From Candidatus Brocadiaceae bacterium (lineage in GTDB: Bacteria; Planctomycetota; MHYJ01; JACQXL01; CAKKQI01): 9,280 bases of DNA. The notes under the pieces were generated by a model. That model was not told where the DNA came from. It made no database searches and saw only the letters and a list, made by a program, of their open reading frames with translations. Shown here in pieces: positions 1-6,465 of this stretch (position 1 is its first letter; each line of letters starts with the position of its first letter). Where the stretch lies: positions 1 to 9,280 of the forward strand of contig CAKKQI010000092.1 in the NCBI GenBank assembly GCA_919901895.1, written 5' to 3'. The position numbers and the translations under genes are program-made.

Positions 1-83
1 ACCAAAGCCATGCAAGTAGAAATGCCGGCCACTAAACCAACGACTAAAACAACGCTAATAATAATAACGGTAGCTTTTTTCAT
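1..83 (-). CDS. 5' end of a membrane-anchored or exported protein, probable gamma subunit of the molybdoenzyme (partial)
   Basis: Only the first 27 codons are in the window; the gene runs off the left edge. The ATG (83-81) overlaps the TGA stop of the chaperone gene in an ATGA arrangement, so the two are probably translationally coupled. The visible peptide is two lysines followed by a long run of V, I, L and G (residues 4-22), then ISTC: a signal peptide or N-terminal membrane anchor. Cys24 gives a weak lipobox-like ISTC, with Thr rather than Gly/Ala/Ser before it. In ser, clr and ddh operons (order A-B-D-C) and in narGHJI, the gene after the chaperone encodes the heme b or membrane subunit, so that role is inferred here. 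No heme ligand or other functional residue is visible, and a secreted accessory protein is also possible. Confidence 0.6.
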   Translation of the reverse strand, partial: MKKATVIIISVVLVVGLVAGISTCMAL

Positions 84-670
84 CTGGTTATTTTCTCCAT
101 TGAAACAGGGTTGATGGCGCCGCCTACCCCAAATACTTTGTTTTCCTCTTCCAAGAAATCCAATAATTCTCTGGACATCTGCAAATAAAATTTATGACCG
201 CTTAACCCGGCGACTTTTTCAGCAATCTGTCGGGCGCCCGGATATAAATACTCATTGAAAAATTTCTTCTGGGCATCAAGGCAAAGACGCGCTTTTTCAT
301 CCGCCGCTTCATCTCTTCCATTTTTAAAAGCATCAAGACTTTTAAAAACCAGATAATACATAAATTCCAATTCATTAGCCAGCGCATCAGGACGGTCTTT
401 ATCCGGCCCCACGCCAAAAGCCCGATAAAAACCCATAATATCCGCCAGGGCCTTGGTTCTCTGGAATTCGCTACTGATTGAATACTCAGTGGTATACAAC
501 CAAACTTCGCTGGCCCGGAAAAGCCGGTCGTATTCCGCCTGCAAATTCTCACGTTCCGATAAAAAATCAGGAAACATGGCCAAGACATTTTTGTCTGGAT
601 AAGAAAATGCCAGCGCCAGAGTTTTGTAGTAATTCATTCGTTGAACCGCCAACGTTATTTCATCAGCCAT
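80..670 (-). CDS. TorD/NarJ-type molybdoenzyme maturation chaperone
   Basis: A soluble cytoplasmic protein of 196 aa, the usual length for TorD/DmsD/NarJ-like chaperones. These bind the apo catalytic subunit (often its Tat peptide), hold it until the Mo-bisPGD cofactor and the Fe-S clusters are in, and so prevent early export. It is predicted all-helical. The family pattern is visible as EYDRLF at 46-51 followed by TTEY at 60-63, and as the helix RPDALANELEFMYYLV at about 93-108, which fits the TorD consensus R-P-D-x-L-x-x-E-L-x-F-M. No signal peptide is seen. The ATG at 670 has a strong ribosome site, GGAGGAAGG, just upstream. It lies 68 nt after the beta subunit and overlaps the next gene by 4 nt. 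The exact subfamily (TorD, DmsD, NarJ, SerD) cannot be decided, but service to the adjacent alpha subunit is very likely. Confidence 0.9.
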   Translation of the reverse strand: MADEITLAVQRMNYYKTLALAFSYPDKNVLAMFPDFLSERENLQAEYDRLFRASEVWLYTTEYSISSEFQRTKALADIMGFYRAFGVGPDKDRPDALANELEFMYYLVFKSLDAFKNGRDEAADEKARLCLDAQKKFFNEYLYPGARQIAEKVAGLSGHKFYLQMSRELLDFLEEENKVFGVGGAINPVSMEKITR

Positions 671-738
671 AGCACCTTCCTCCGCGTTAAAAGATCTGTT
701 CAGCGTTGCTCAAGATCAACTTTAAGCCGTCCGCCGGA

Positions 739-1878
739 TTAACTGATACTGACGCGGTGGACATCTCGTTGTTCATCATACGGTTTCCTGATAATAATAG
801 ATTCTTTTAAAGGAACACTGATTACTTCTTTACCTTCGGCGTCATATCCGTAACCGACACCGGTGTTAATCGTGCCCTGAACCTTAAACGAATGCATAAT
901 TTTATCAGTGGAACCTAAAAGCATTAGCAAGCCAATCAGTTTGATATCCTCGGCGGCTTGTTTGTATTGAGCCACGGCCTGTTTGGCCCCCGGGCCAAAC
1001 AGCTGCCGGTTAAACTCATCCGGCACGTTAACCGGTGGAATATAATAAACATTGGGTTCTAATCCGAACTGGGGATAAAGCGGTAAAGCAATCTTTTTAA
1101 TATGGACTAAATAATCAATCGGGTTATCTTCCCGCGGCTTATCCCACTGGCTGATAAAACCAAACAACCTGATTTTCCCAACACAATTTATAACGCACTG
1201 GGGCTGGAGCCCCTGTTCCACGCCTGGATAGCAAGCGATACATTTTTCAGATTTTCCGGTATAAGCCCGGAAGAATGATTTTTTATACGGGCAGGCGCGG
1301 ACGCATTCCCGGTACCCCCGGCATCTTTTCTGGTCCAGCAGAACAATCCCGTCATCTCTCTTATAAATTGATTTTCTCGTGCAAGCCGCCAGGCAGGCCG
1401 GATGGGTGCAATGGTTACAAATCCGGGCCAGGTAAAACATCCAGGGCTGATGCGGTATCTTAATATACTCACCCTGATGAACCGGCTCACTTATTTCATC
1501 CTCACCAATATTTGGATATTGATAATCGTCTTCTTCCGGCTGGAAACCGGTAATTTCTTCGCCGTAAGGCGCATTTTCAAAGATTGTTTTACCCGTATAA
1601 CGTTCACCGGACCATGATTGCCCGTTTAGTTTTTCCAGAAGCCGAAGATCCCAACCCAGCGGATAAAATCCCCAGGGCTTGGTTTCCACATTATTCCAGA
1701 ACATAAATTCCTGCCCCTTACCGGCGGTCCAGGCATTTTTACAAGCAATGGTACAAGTCTGGCAGGCGATGCATTTATTAGTATCAAAAACCCAGGCCAC
1801 CTGTTTTTTCGGACGGGTTTCGGGATATTTGTACGCCATTTTACGTTTTAATTGCCAGTTATAAACCGTATGTTCCAT
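739..1878 (-). CDS. Fe-S beta subunit of type II DMSO reductase-family oxidoreductase (NarH/NxrB-like)
   Basis: This 379-aa electron-transfer subunit carries electrons between the Mo subunit and the membrane or heme partner. Four ferredoxin-like cysteine groups are visible: C36-x2-C39-x2-C42-x3-C46; C154-x2-C157-x4-C162-x3-C166; C186-x2-Y189-x2-C192-x3-C196-P; and C213-x2-C216-x11-C228-x3-C232. Non-cysteine Tyr189 stands where NarH has Trp, so that cluster should be [3Fe-4S] and the other three [4Fe-4S]. The motif CRGYRECVRACPYKK is typical of NarH/EbdB/NxrB-type subunits. There is no signal peptide; beta subunits of this family are co-exported with the Tat-bearing alpha subunit. The start is the ATG at 1878, preceded by GAGGAGGTA. 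It lies 26 nt after alpha and 68 nt before the chaperone. It is shorter than E. coli NarH (about 510 aa) and nearer in size to EbdB/SerB-type subunits. Confidence 0.95.
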   Translation of the reverse strand: MEHTVYNWQLKRKMAYKYPETRPKKQVAWVFDTNKCIACQTCTIACKNAWTAGKGQEFMFWNNVETKPWGFYPLGWDLRLLEKLNGQSWSGERYTGKTIFENAPYGEEITGFQPEEDDYQYPNIGEDEISEPVHQGEYIKIPHQPWMFYLARICNHCTHPACLAACTRKSIYKRDDGIVLLDQKRCRGYRECVRACPYKKSFFRAYTGKSEKCIACYPGVEQGLQPQCVINCVGKIRLFGFISQWDKPREDNPIDYLVHIKKIALPLYPQFGLEPNVYYIPPVNVPDEFNRQLFGPGAKQAVAQYKQAAEDIKLIGLLMLLGSTDKIMHSFKVQGTINTGVGYGYDAEGKEVISVPLKESIIIRKPYDEQRDVHRVSIS

Positions 1879-1904
1879 GTTACCTCCTCAATGACCGGTC
1901 GCGT

Positions 1905-4900
1905 TTAGGTAATAAATCCACCTTTTATAAATTTTTTCATCGGATCGGTTTCATAGGTTGGCCGCAAGCCCAGTCGGGCCGGACGCCAGAGCGCCTGGCC
2001 GTTAATTCCGCCGTCTTCGGCTTTGGTCAACTTGACAAAACTATCGCGGGGCGCACCAATGGTACAATGCACATCAGCCGCGAAGCCGGTGGCAATCACT
2101 GGTCCGATCGTATCTTTTCTGACCAGACTATCCGTCATCAAAGTAGGCCGCAACCAGCTGCGGGTGCAACTCTGATGCGAGCCGAATCTGAACATCGACT
2201 GATAACCGGTCTGCTGGTTACGCGCCAGTCCATCTTTATTTTGCAGATGACCTTTCACCGAACCATAAGTGGCGCCGTACATATTAAACCACGATCGACT
2301 AATGGTCGGCGGAATGCCGTAATAATAGCGCGCCCGTAACATTAATCTGGATAATTGATATTCGGAACTATCCTTTTTCTTTTCTCCCCGGTAAGGACGG
2401 TCTTCCGGGTCGGCATCGACCCAGATATAATCACCATCCTGGATCCCTAATTTCTTCGCATCATCCGGATGAATATCAATATATCCTTCACCCACCCAGG
2501 GGGTTCGTTTATCCTTACGGCTAGAGTCGCCGAAAGGTCCGAACCAACAGGCCATCAGATCCGTATCCACCGGCGTAGTATGCGCCCCATGACGATATTT
2601 AGGGGTTATGTAAACATGCGTATAATTATATTTTTCCGCCAGGGGATGTTTTGATTTTAAAAGTTCTTCGGGCGTCAAGACAATATTCCTGACCTGACGG
2701 GCTTCACTGGAGCGTTCTTCTTTTTTATGGATCCCGTATTTCTCCGGTCCCTGAGGCCGGATGGCCGGGTGAGGTTTAGCCACAATGACATTCGGTTCGT
2801 AAACCGTACCGTCAACTGTTTCGCGATGAACCGGCAGGTTTTCACCGTATTCAATAAATTCATCCTCTTCCCGATAAAATTCCAGCCGGCCGGTTTTGTT
2901 ATACCATTGTTTGTTTTCATGGGCCTGTTCCCAACCAATAATTTTAGGATAAGTCCGACTCATCAATAAAGCCGGGATGCCGTTTTTGGCATTGTTTTCC
3001 AGATCCTGGATCTGATAACCTTTGGTCATTGAAGAAGCATTCAAAATTCTCTGCAGATACGCCTGGACATTATTATCAGAAACAAATTTCCAGTAATCCG
3101 CAAAACGGTGATCATTTAAAAGCCGGGCTAAAGCCGCGGAAACGCCGGCCGGGACTTCAATATCGCTGCGCGTATCATGAATGCGTTTCAGCGGAGAACG
3201 CGGAAAAACTTGCAGGAACGGGTTGGTCACGGAAGCGGTCATATCCGGGACGTTAAATTCCCCCCAGGAATCAACCGCAAAAACGATGTCCGCATATTCA
3301 CAGGAAGCCGTCCACCACCAGTCCGCCACGGTAATCATCTCAATCTGAGGGAGAACGTTTACCACCACTTCATAATGCCCTTTCATATTTCCCAGGATGG
3401 AATTTGAGTTAGAGAACATCATTGATTTGGTTGGCGTGGGGATATGAGTTTTGCCGGTAAAGAGTTTCTGGCCTACCCTGAGCGGCTTATCGCCGTGGCC
3501 GTAATAATGAGCTGATTCATATTTAAAATATACTTTAGGCCGGGCTTTTTCCTTGGGATTAAGTTCAATATCAAACGGATTTTCCATGATATACTGCCCG
3601 ATTCCATCAAAATAAGCCGCCCGGTAATTACCGGCAAAACTGCCGATATTGCCGCTGTGGGTACCGATATTCCCGGTTAAGGCGCAAACCAGGAAGATCG
3701 CCCGGTCTTTTAAATCGGCGTTAAAGAACTGGTTCGGTCCCATGCCCACGGCAATTAAAGTCTGTCCTTTATTTTTAGCAATCTCCCTGGCTAAACTTAA
3801 GGTCGCCTCCACCGGCGCCCAGGTAATTTTAGAAACCGTCTCCGGGTCAAAATTGTCCATCAGATACTTTTTGACCAAACTGAAAATAGTCGTTACCTTA
3901 ACTTTTTGGCCCTTGATCTCAACTTCATACTCACCTTCCAATTCAGGGTTAATATTTTTCTTTTCAAAATATTCACCCACCTCGTCGCGGGTAACCGGGA
4001 CAAGTTTATTAGTGTTTTTATCCCAGACAACGAAATTACCCCAAGAATTTAATAACTCTTCTGAGATGTACTGTTTTCCGCCTGATTTAATCGGCAGCGG
4101 CGGCTTTTCACTTTTTTTCATCACGACGGTATCCCGTCGCTCAGCCGGCGCCTTAAATCCGTCAATGACTTCTTCGGCGCGCAAGAGTTTTAAATTATCT
4201 AACCGGACCAGGAAAGGCAAATCAGTCCGGCTTTTTACATAATTATCATCATATAATTTTTCGTTGATTATCACCTGAGCCAGCCCCAGGGCAAAAGCCG
4301 AGTCGCTGGCCGGGCGAATAATAATTACCTCATCTGATTTAGCCGCCACCGAAGAATATTCCACCGTAACCGAAATCACCCGGGAACCCTTCACCCGGGC
4401 TTCGGTCAACCAGTGGCTGTCCGGCATTTTGGTGGAAATCCAGTTCATCCCCCAAGGAATAATTAATCTGGCATTTTCCGCCGTGACTAAATCAAAATCA
4501 ATCGTCTGCTGACCGGTTACCATCGGATGTCCCGGCGGCAGGTCGGTATGAAAGGAATAATTATCCCAACCGCGCCACCCTAAAGCATCGTCCGGCGAAA
4601 CACTTCTTAAATGGGTATCCAGCAGGGCCATTGAATTAGCCAACCGGTACATTCCAAAAACCCGGGTGGCTCCTAAAAGCGGCATCCCGCCGCGGAATTT
4701 CAAAGCCTGGGTGCCGGCATTCTTCATCGCTTCAATCGAAACCTGGTCATAAATCCCCTGTTGCTGCAATTTTTGCTTACCCTCTTCGCCGCTATAAGTT
4801 TTACCAATATTGATTAACGACTTGGCGGTGATTTCAAAGGCTTCATCCCAGGAAACGCGGATAAAATTTTCCTTACCACGCTGGAAATACTCCGGAGGCG

Positions 4901-5363
4901 GCTGCCCGTCAATCCCGCGCGGGAAATCGGCTTCCACCCATTTTTTAAAACCTTCTCGGATCATCGGATATTTCACCCGGCGGGGGCCGTACATCCGCCG
5001 GTTGAACGCTAAACCTTTCTGACACACCCGCGGTTCCCAACGGGCTGAAGCCTGATTGCCGTACAAGTCTTTGGCCTGACTGTAACCGTAACTCGGCCCG
5101 ATACGAGTGATGATATTGTTTTTAACATACGCTTTTAGCAAACAATTATGGGTATCATTCGGAGCGCATAAAAAGTGGAAAGTAGAATCGTATTTAAACT
5201 GGTCGCGGTAGATCTTTTCCCAATCACGCGCTGGATAAAAATCTAACGGATTATCAATCTCCGGAACAAATTTTAAAGAAGCCAGAAGCGGATGAGTTAA
5301 CATCAAACCGGTCACGCCGGAAGCGCCGGCCCATAAAAAATCACGCCGTGAAATTTTTTTCAT
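1905..5363 (-). CDS. Tat-exported molybdopterin oxidoreductase alpha subunit, type II DMSO reductase family (NXR/Nar-like)
   Basis: Catalytic Mo-bisPGD subunit of 1152 aa, close to the size I recall for Nitrospira and anammox NxrA. The N-terminus has a Tat motif, SRRDFLW (5-11), and a hydrophobic stretch, so the enzyme works outside the cytoplasm. The N-terminal cluster site reads C66-x3-D70-x3-C74-x39-C114, where NarG has H-x3-C-x3-C-x34-C: Asp takes one Cys position. Asp274 in HTDLPPGHP aligns with NarG Asp222 (CDLPPASP), the Mo ligand that defines type II enzymes. IIPWGMN (301-307) followed by KMPDSHW (312-318) also aligns with NarG. The dinucleotide-binding C-terminal domain covers about 912-1110. 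The start is supported by AGGAGA seven nt upstream. The substrate is undecided: nitrite oxidation or nitrate reduction is the first guess, but selenate, chlorate or hydrocarbon hydroxylation lie in the same family. No frameshift was seen. Confidence 0.95.
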   Translation of the reverse strand: MKKISRRDFLWAGASGVTGLMLTHPLLASLKFVPEIDNPLDFYPARDWEKIYRDQFKYDSTFHFLCAPNDTHNCLLKAYVKNNIITRIGPSYGYSQAKDLYGNQASARWEPRVCQKGLAFNRRMYGPRRVKYPMIREGFKKWVEADFPRGIDGQPPPEYFQRGKENFIRVSWDEAFEITAKSLINIGKTYSGEEGKQKLQQQGIYDQVSIEAMKNAGTQALKFRGGMPLLGATRVFGMYRLANSMALLDTHLRSVSPDDALGWRGWDNYSFHTDLPPGHPMVTGQQTIDFDLVTAENARLIIPWGMNWISTKMPDSHWLTEARVKGSRVISVTVEYSSVAAKSDEVIIIRPASDSAFALGLAQVIINEKLYDDNYVKSRTDLPFLVRLDNLKLLRAEEVIDGFKAPAERRDTVVMKKSEKPPLPIKSGGKQYISEELLNSWGNFVVWDKNTNKLVPVTRDEVGEYFEKKNINPELEGEYEVEIKGQKVKVTTIFSLVKKYLMDNFDPETVSKITWAPVEATLSLAREIAKNKGQTLIAVGMGPNQFFNADLKDRAIFLVCALTGNIGTHSGNIGSFAGNYRAAYFDGIGQYIMENPFDIELNPKEKARPKVYFKYESAHYYGHGDKPLRVGQKLFTGKTHIPTPTKSMMFSNSNSILGNMKGHYEVVVNVLPQIEMITVADWWWTASCEYADIVFAVDSWGEFNVPDMTASVTNPFLQVFPRSPLKRIHDTRSDIEVPAGVSAALARLLNDHRFADYWKFVSDNNVQAYLQRILNASSMTKGYQIQDLENNAKNGIPALLMSRTYPKIIGWEQAHENKQWYNKTGRLEFYREEDEFIEYGENLPVHRETVDGTVYEPNVIVAKPHPAIRPQGPEKYGIHKKEERSSEARQVRNIVLTPEELLKSKHPLAEKYNYTHVYITPKYRHGAHTTPVDTDLMACWFGPFGDSSRKDKRTPWVGEGYIDIHPDDAKKLGIQDGDYIWVDADPEDRPYRGEKKKDSSEYQLSRLMLRARYYYGIPPTISRSWFNMYGATYGSVKGHLQNKDGLARNQQTGYQSMFRFGSHQSCTRSWLRPTLMTDSLVRKDTIGPVIATGFAADVHCTIGAPRDSFVKLTKAEDGGINGQALWRPARLGLRPTYETDPMKKFIKGGFIT

Positions 5364-5368
5364 ATATT

Positions 5369-5374
5369 TCTCCT
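5369..5374 (-). promoter_or_regulatory. Ribosome binding site of the alpha subunit
   Basis: AGGAGA on the minus strand, five nt before the ATG at 5363. It fixes this start, which also gives the complete Tat peptide. The RBS sits immediately beside the repeat-filled gap, so the repeats have not removed it. Confidence 0.75.
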
Positions 5375-5411
5375 AACTACTGATTACTGAACTATTGCGA
5401 AATGCCTCCCC

Positions 5412-5535
5412 TGTCATTGCGAGCGAACCCGCCGAGGCGGGTGAGCGTGGCAATCTCTGTTTTATGCGGAAAATACGAGATTGCTTCGTCGCGGAGTTTA
5501 TCCCGATATTCCATCGGGAGAGACTCGAAATTACC
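5412..5535. repeat. REP/MITE-like palindromic element with two nested mini-palindromes
   Basis: About 124 nt of non-coding sequence between the regulator and the alpha gene. The left end TGTCATTGCGAG and the right end CTCGAAATTACC are imperfect inverted repeats (9 of 12). Inside are CAATCTC (5451-5457) and GAGATTG (5477-5483), a second inverted pair. The element resembles the CATTGCGAGCG...CAATCTC repeats scattered through many uncultured bacterial genomes. Two smaller perfect palindromes are embedded: CCCGCC-GA-GGCGGG at 5428-5441 and TCCCGAT-N5-ATCGGGA at 5501-5519. A short open frame on the minus strand crosses it but is repeat-derived and not called as a gene. Confidence 0.7.
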
Positions 5536-5584
5536 CTCTTTTTAGGATAGGATCTATTACAAATCCAACCCAAAATAAAGATCG

Positions 5585-5591
5585 CTCCTTT
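5585..5591 (-). promoter_or_regulatory. Orphan Shine-Dalgarno-like AAAGGAG in the operon's upstream region
   Basis: AAAGGAG on the minus strand, about 220 nt before the alpha start and downstream of an A/T-rich tract (5604-5655) that may contain the operon promoter. The only frame it could serve starts with TTG eleven nt on and runs straight into the repeat element, so I do not believe that frame is a gene. It may be a remnant of a leader separated from alpha by repeat insertion, or chance. No convincing -35/-10 pair for the operon could be picked. Confidence 0.25.
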
Positions 5592-5652
5592 GTGAAAAAA
5601 CGAACACGTCTACGCAAAAATAAATAAAAAAAACTATTTTATTTTTATATTT

Positions 5653-5780
5653 TGAGTCTGTTGACAATCCCGATATCCATCGGGACACCCTGAACGCAGT
5701 GAAGGGTCTCATTAAACACAGAATTAGACCCTTCGTTTCACTCAGGATGAGACTGTTGAAAGGTTTTTCAACAGTCTCAT
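5653..5780. repeat. MITE-like nested palindromic element abutting the regulator's stop codon
   Basis: The ends are inverted repeats: TGAGTCTGTTGACAA (5653-5667) pairs with TTTTCAACAGTCTCA (5765-5779) at 13 of 15 positions. Inside, CCTGAACGCAGTGAAGGGTC pairs imperfectly with GACCCTTCGTTTCACTCAGG (about 15 of 20). A perfect 18-nt mini-palindrome TCCCGATATCCATCGGGA lies at 5668-5685. The element stops one base before the regulator's TAA. No open frame of note and no transposase lie inside, so it would have to be non-autonomous. Confidence 0.65.
5747..5780. repeat. Perfect 15-bp hairpin after the Rrf2-family gene
   Basis: ATGAGACTGTTGAAA, loop GGTT, then TTTCAACAGTCTCAT: a perfect 15-bp stem directly downstream of the regulator's stop codon. 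It could slow transcription or protect the 3' end of the regulator mRNA, but on the minus strand no T-run follows, so it is not a standard intrinsic terminator. Its right arm is also the right terminal repeat of the 5653-5780 element. Confidence 0.7.
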
Positions 5781-5781
5781 T

Positions 5782-6252
5782 TTAAGAAAAAGCAGGACGC
5801 TTGTCAAAAGAATTATTAAATTTAGTTTCCCGCGATAATTTTTTAATGGTTAATTTATCAAGAACCTTAAAAAGTTTTTTTTGGATCAAATCAAGCTGAA
5901 CGTTTAACGAACAGCCGTTCTGCTGACTGCAACTTTTTTTAGTTCGGCTCCGCTCACCACTTTTTTTAACCAAGCATTTATTAAGGCCGACCGGCCCCTG
6001 GATAATCTCTATTATTTTTCTAACACTGATATTTCCGGCGTTTTTTACCACCGAAAATCCGCCCTGCGCGCCGCGGTGGGAGCAAATAATTTTTTTACTG
6101 GTTAATTTTTGGAATATCTTATAAAGAAATGCGGACGGAATATCCAGCTGGCGGGCTACTGAAGAGACGTCAAATATTGTGCCCTGGGGAAATCCGGCCA
6201 TATAAATCAATCCTCTTAATGCGTAATCGGAACTGCGCCTGACAACTTCCAT
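5782..6252 (-). CDS. Rrf2/IscR-family Fe-S transcriptional regulator
   Basis: A 156-aa winged-helix regulator. The N-terminus (RRSSDYALRGLIYMA, about 5-19) and the predicted recognition helix (IPSAFLYKIFQKL, 38-50) match the Rrf2 family; the wing contains RGAQGGF (60-66). Three cysteines (C93, C108, C114) lie where IscR and NsrR bind a [2Fe-2S] or [4Fe-4S] cluster; IscR has C92-x5-C98-x5-C104. Here the first gap is 14 residues, about nine longer than in IscR, while the second is again five. Residues 98-104 (SGERSRT) are encoded by a copy of a repeat found inverted at 9213-9233. Such proteins sense Fe-S supply, oxygen or NO. The gene lies upstream of the molybdoenzyme operon in the same direction, making that operon a plausible target. 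A weak or absent ribosome site precedes the ATG. The positively charged tail is unusual but not disqualifying. Confidence 0.92.
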   Translation of the reverse strand: MEVVRRSSDYALRGLIYMAGFPQGTIFDVSSVARQLDIPSAFLYKIFQKLTSKKIICSHRGAQGGFSVVKNAGNISVRKIIEIIQGPVGLNKCLVKKSGERSRTKKSCSQQNGCSLNVQLDLIQKKLFKVLDKLTIKKLSRETKFNNSFDKRPAFS

Positions 6253-6267
6253 AAAAATTCTAATCTG

Positions 6268-6280
6268 GACTAAATTAGTC
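6268..6280. promoter_or_regulatory. IscR type 1-like operator in the regulator's promoter
   Basis: GACTAAATTAGTC is a perfect palindrome around a central base and fits the core GACT-R-WWW-Y-AGTC of the IscR type 1 site as I know it; the outer flanks fit only partly. It shares one base with the -10 box and covers the expected transcription start of the Rrf2-family gene, the position expected for autorepression. Confidence 0.65.
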
Positions 6281-6310
6281 TTATATTACTCGAAATTTAC
6301 AATGTGTCAA
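6280..6310 (-). promoter_or_regulatory. Sigma70-like promoter of the Rrf2-family gene
   Basis: On the minus strand a perfect -35, TTGACA (6310-6305), is followed after 19 nt by TATAAG (6285-6280), five of six for the -10. The 19-nt spacer is long; IscR/MerR-type activated or sub-optimal promoters can show this. An alternative -10, TAATAT, has a 16-nt spacer. The expected leader is only about 20 nt and has no clear Shine-Dalgarno sequence. Confidence 0.6.
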
Positions 6311-6465
6311 TAAAAAAAATAAAAAAATTTGTAAGATTTTTTTTTAACTCTCACGGCCGGCATTTTATAATTTTGCAGTTCGGCGCAAGCAAGCAAAATG
6401 AAAGTTTATCCCTTTGTGATTTTTTGTCATAATGCGTTATCGTATGACTTTGGTGAGCATAGTGA

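Noticed and set aside
3649..4242. 197-codon open frame on the plus strand
   Set aside because: It is antisense to the alpha subunit, whose frame is continuous and has clear family motifs; the plus-strand product resembles nothing I know.
1905..5363. Naming the alpha gene nxrA or narG outright
   Set aside because: The Mo-ligand Asp and Fe-S pattern place it in the type II family but do not fix the substrate.
5373..5573. 66-codon minus-strand frame between regulator and alpha, with an AAAGGAG upstream
   Set aside because: It starts with TTG and runs through the REP-like repeat, with a repeat-translated product; no protein features.
5653..5685. Plus-strand promoter from the TTGACA at 5661-5666
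   Set aside because: No acceptable -10 at 16-18 nt and no plus-strand gene downstream; the hexamer is part of the element's terminal repeat.
5747..5780. Intrinsic terminator of the Rrf2-family gene
   Set aside because: The stem is strong but no T-run follows on the minus strand; on the plus strand only four T follow and no gene there needs it.
5400..5790. CRISPR array in the repeat-rich gap
   Set aside because: The repeats are different, nested and palindromic, without regular spacing or similar-sized spacers, and no cas genes are present.
6415..6450. Terminator for the MNT-HEPN pair (GTCATA...TATGAC hairpin)
   Set aside because: Only a 6-bp stem with an 11-nt loop, followed by A rather than T in the direction of transcription.
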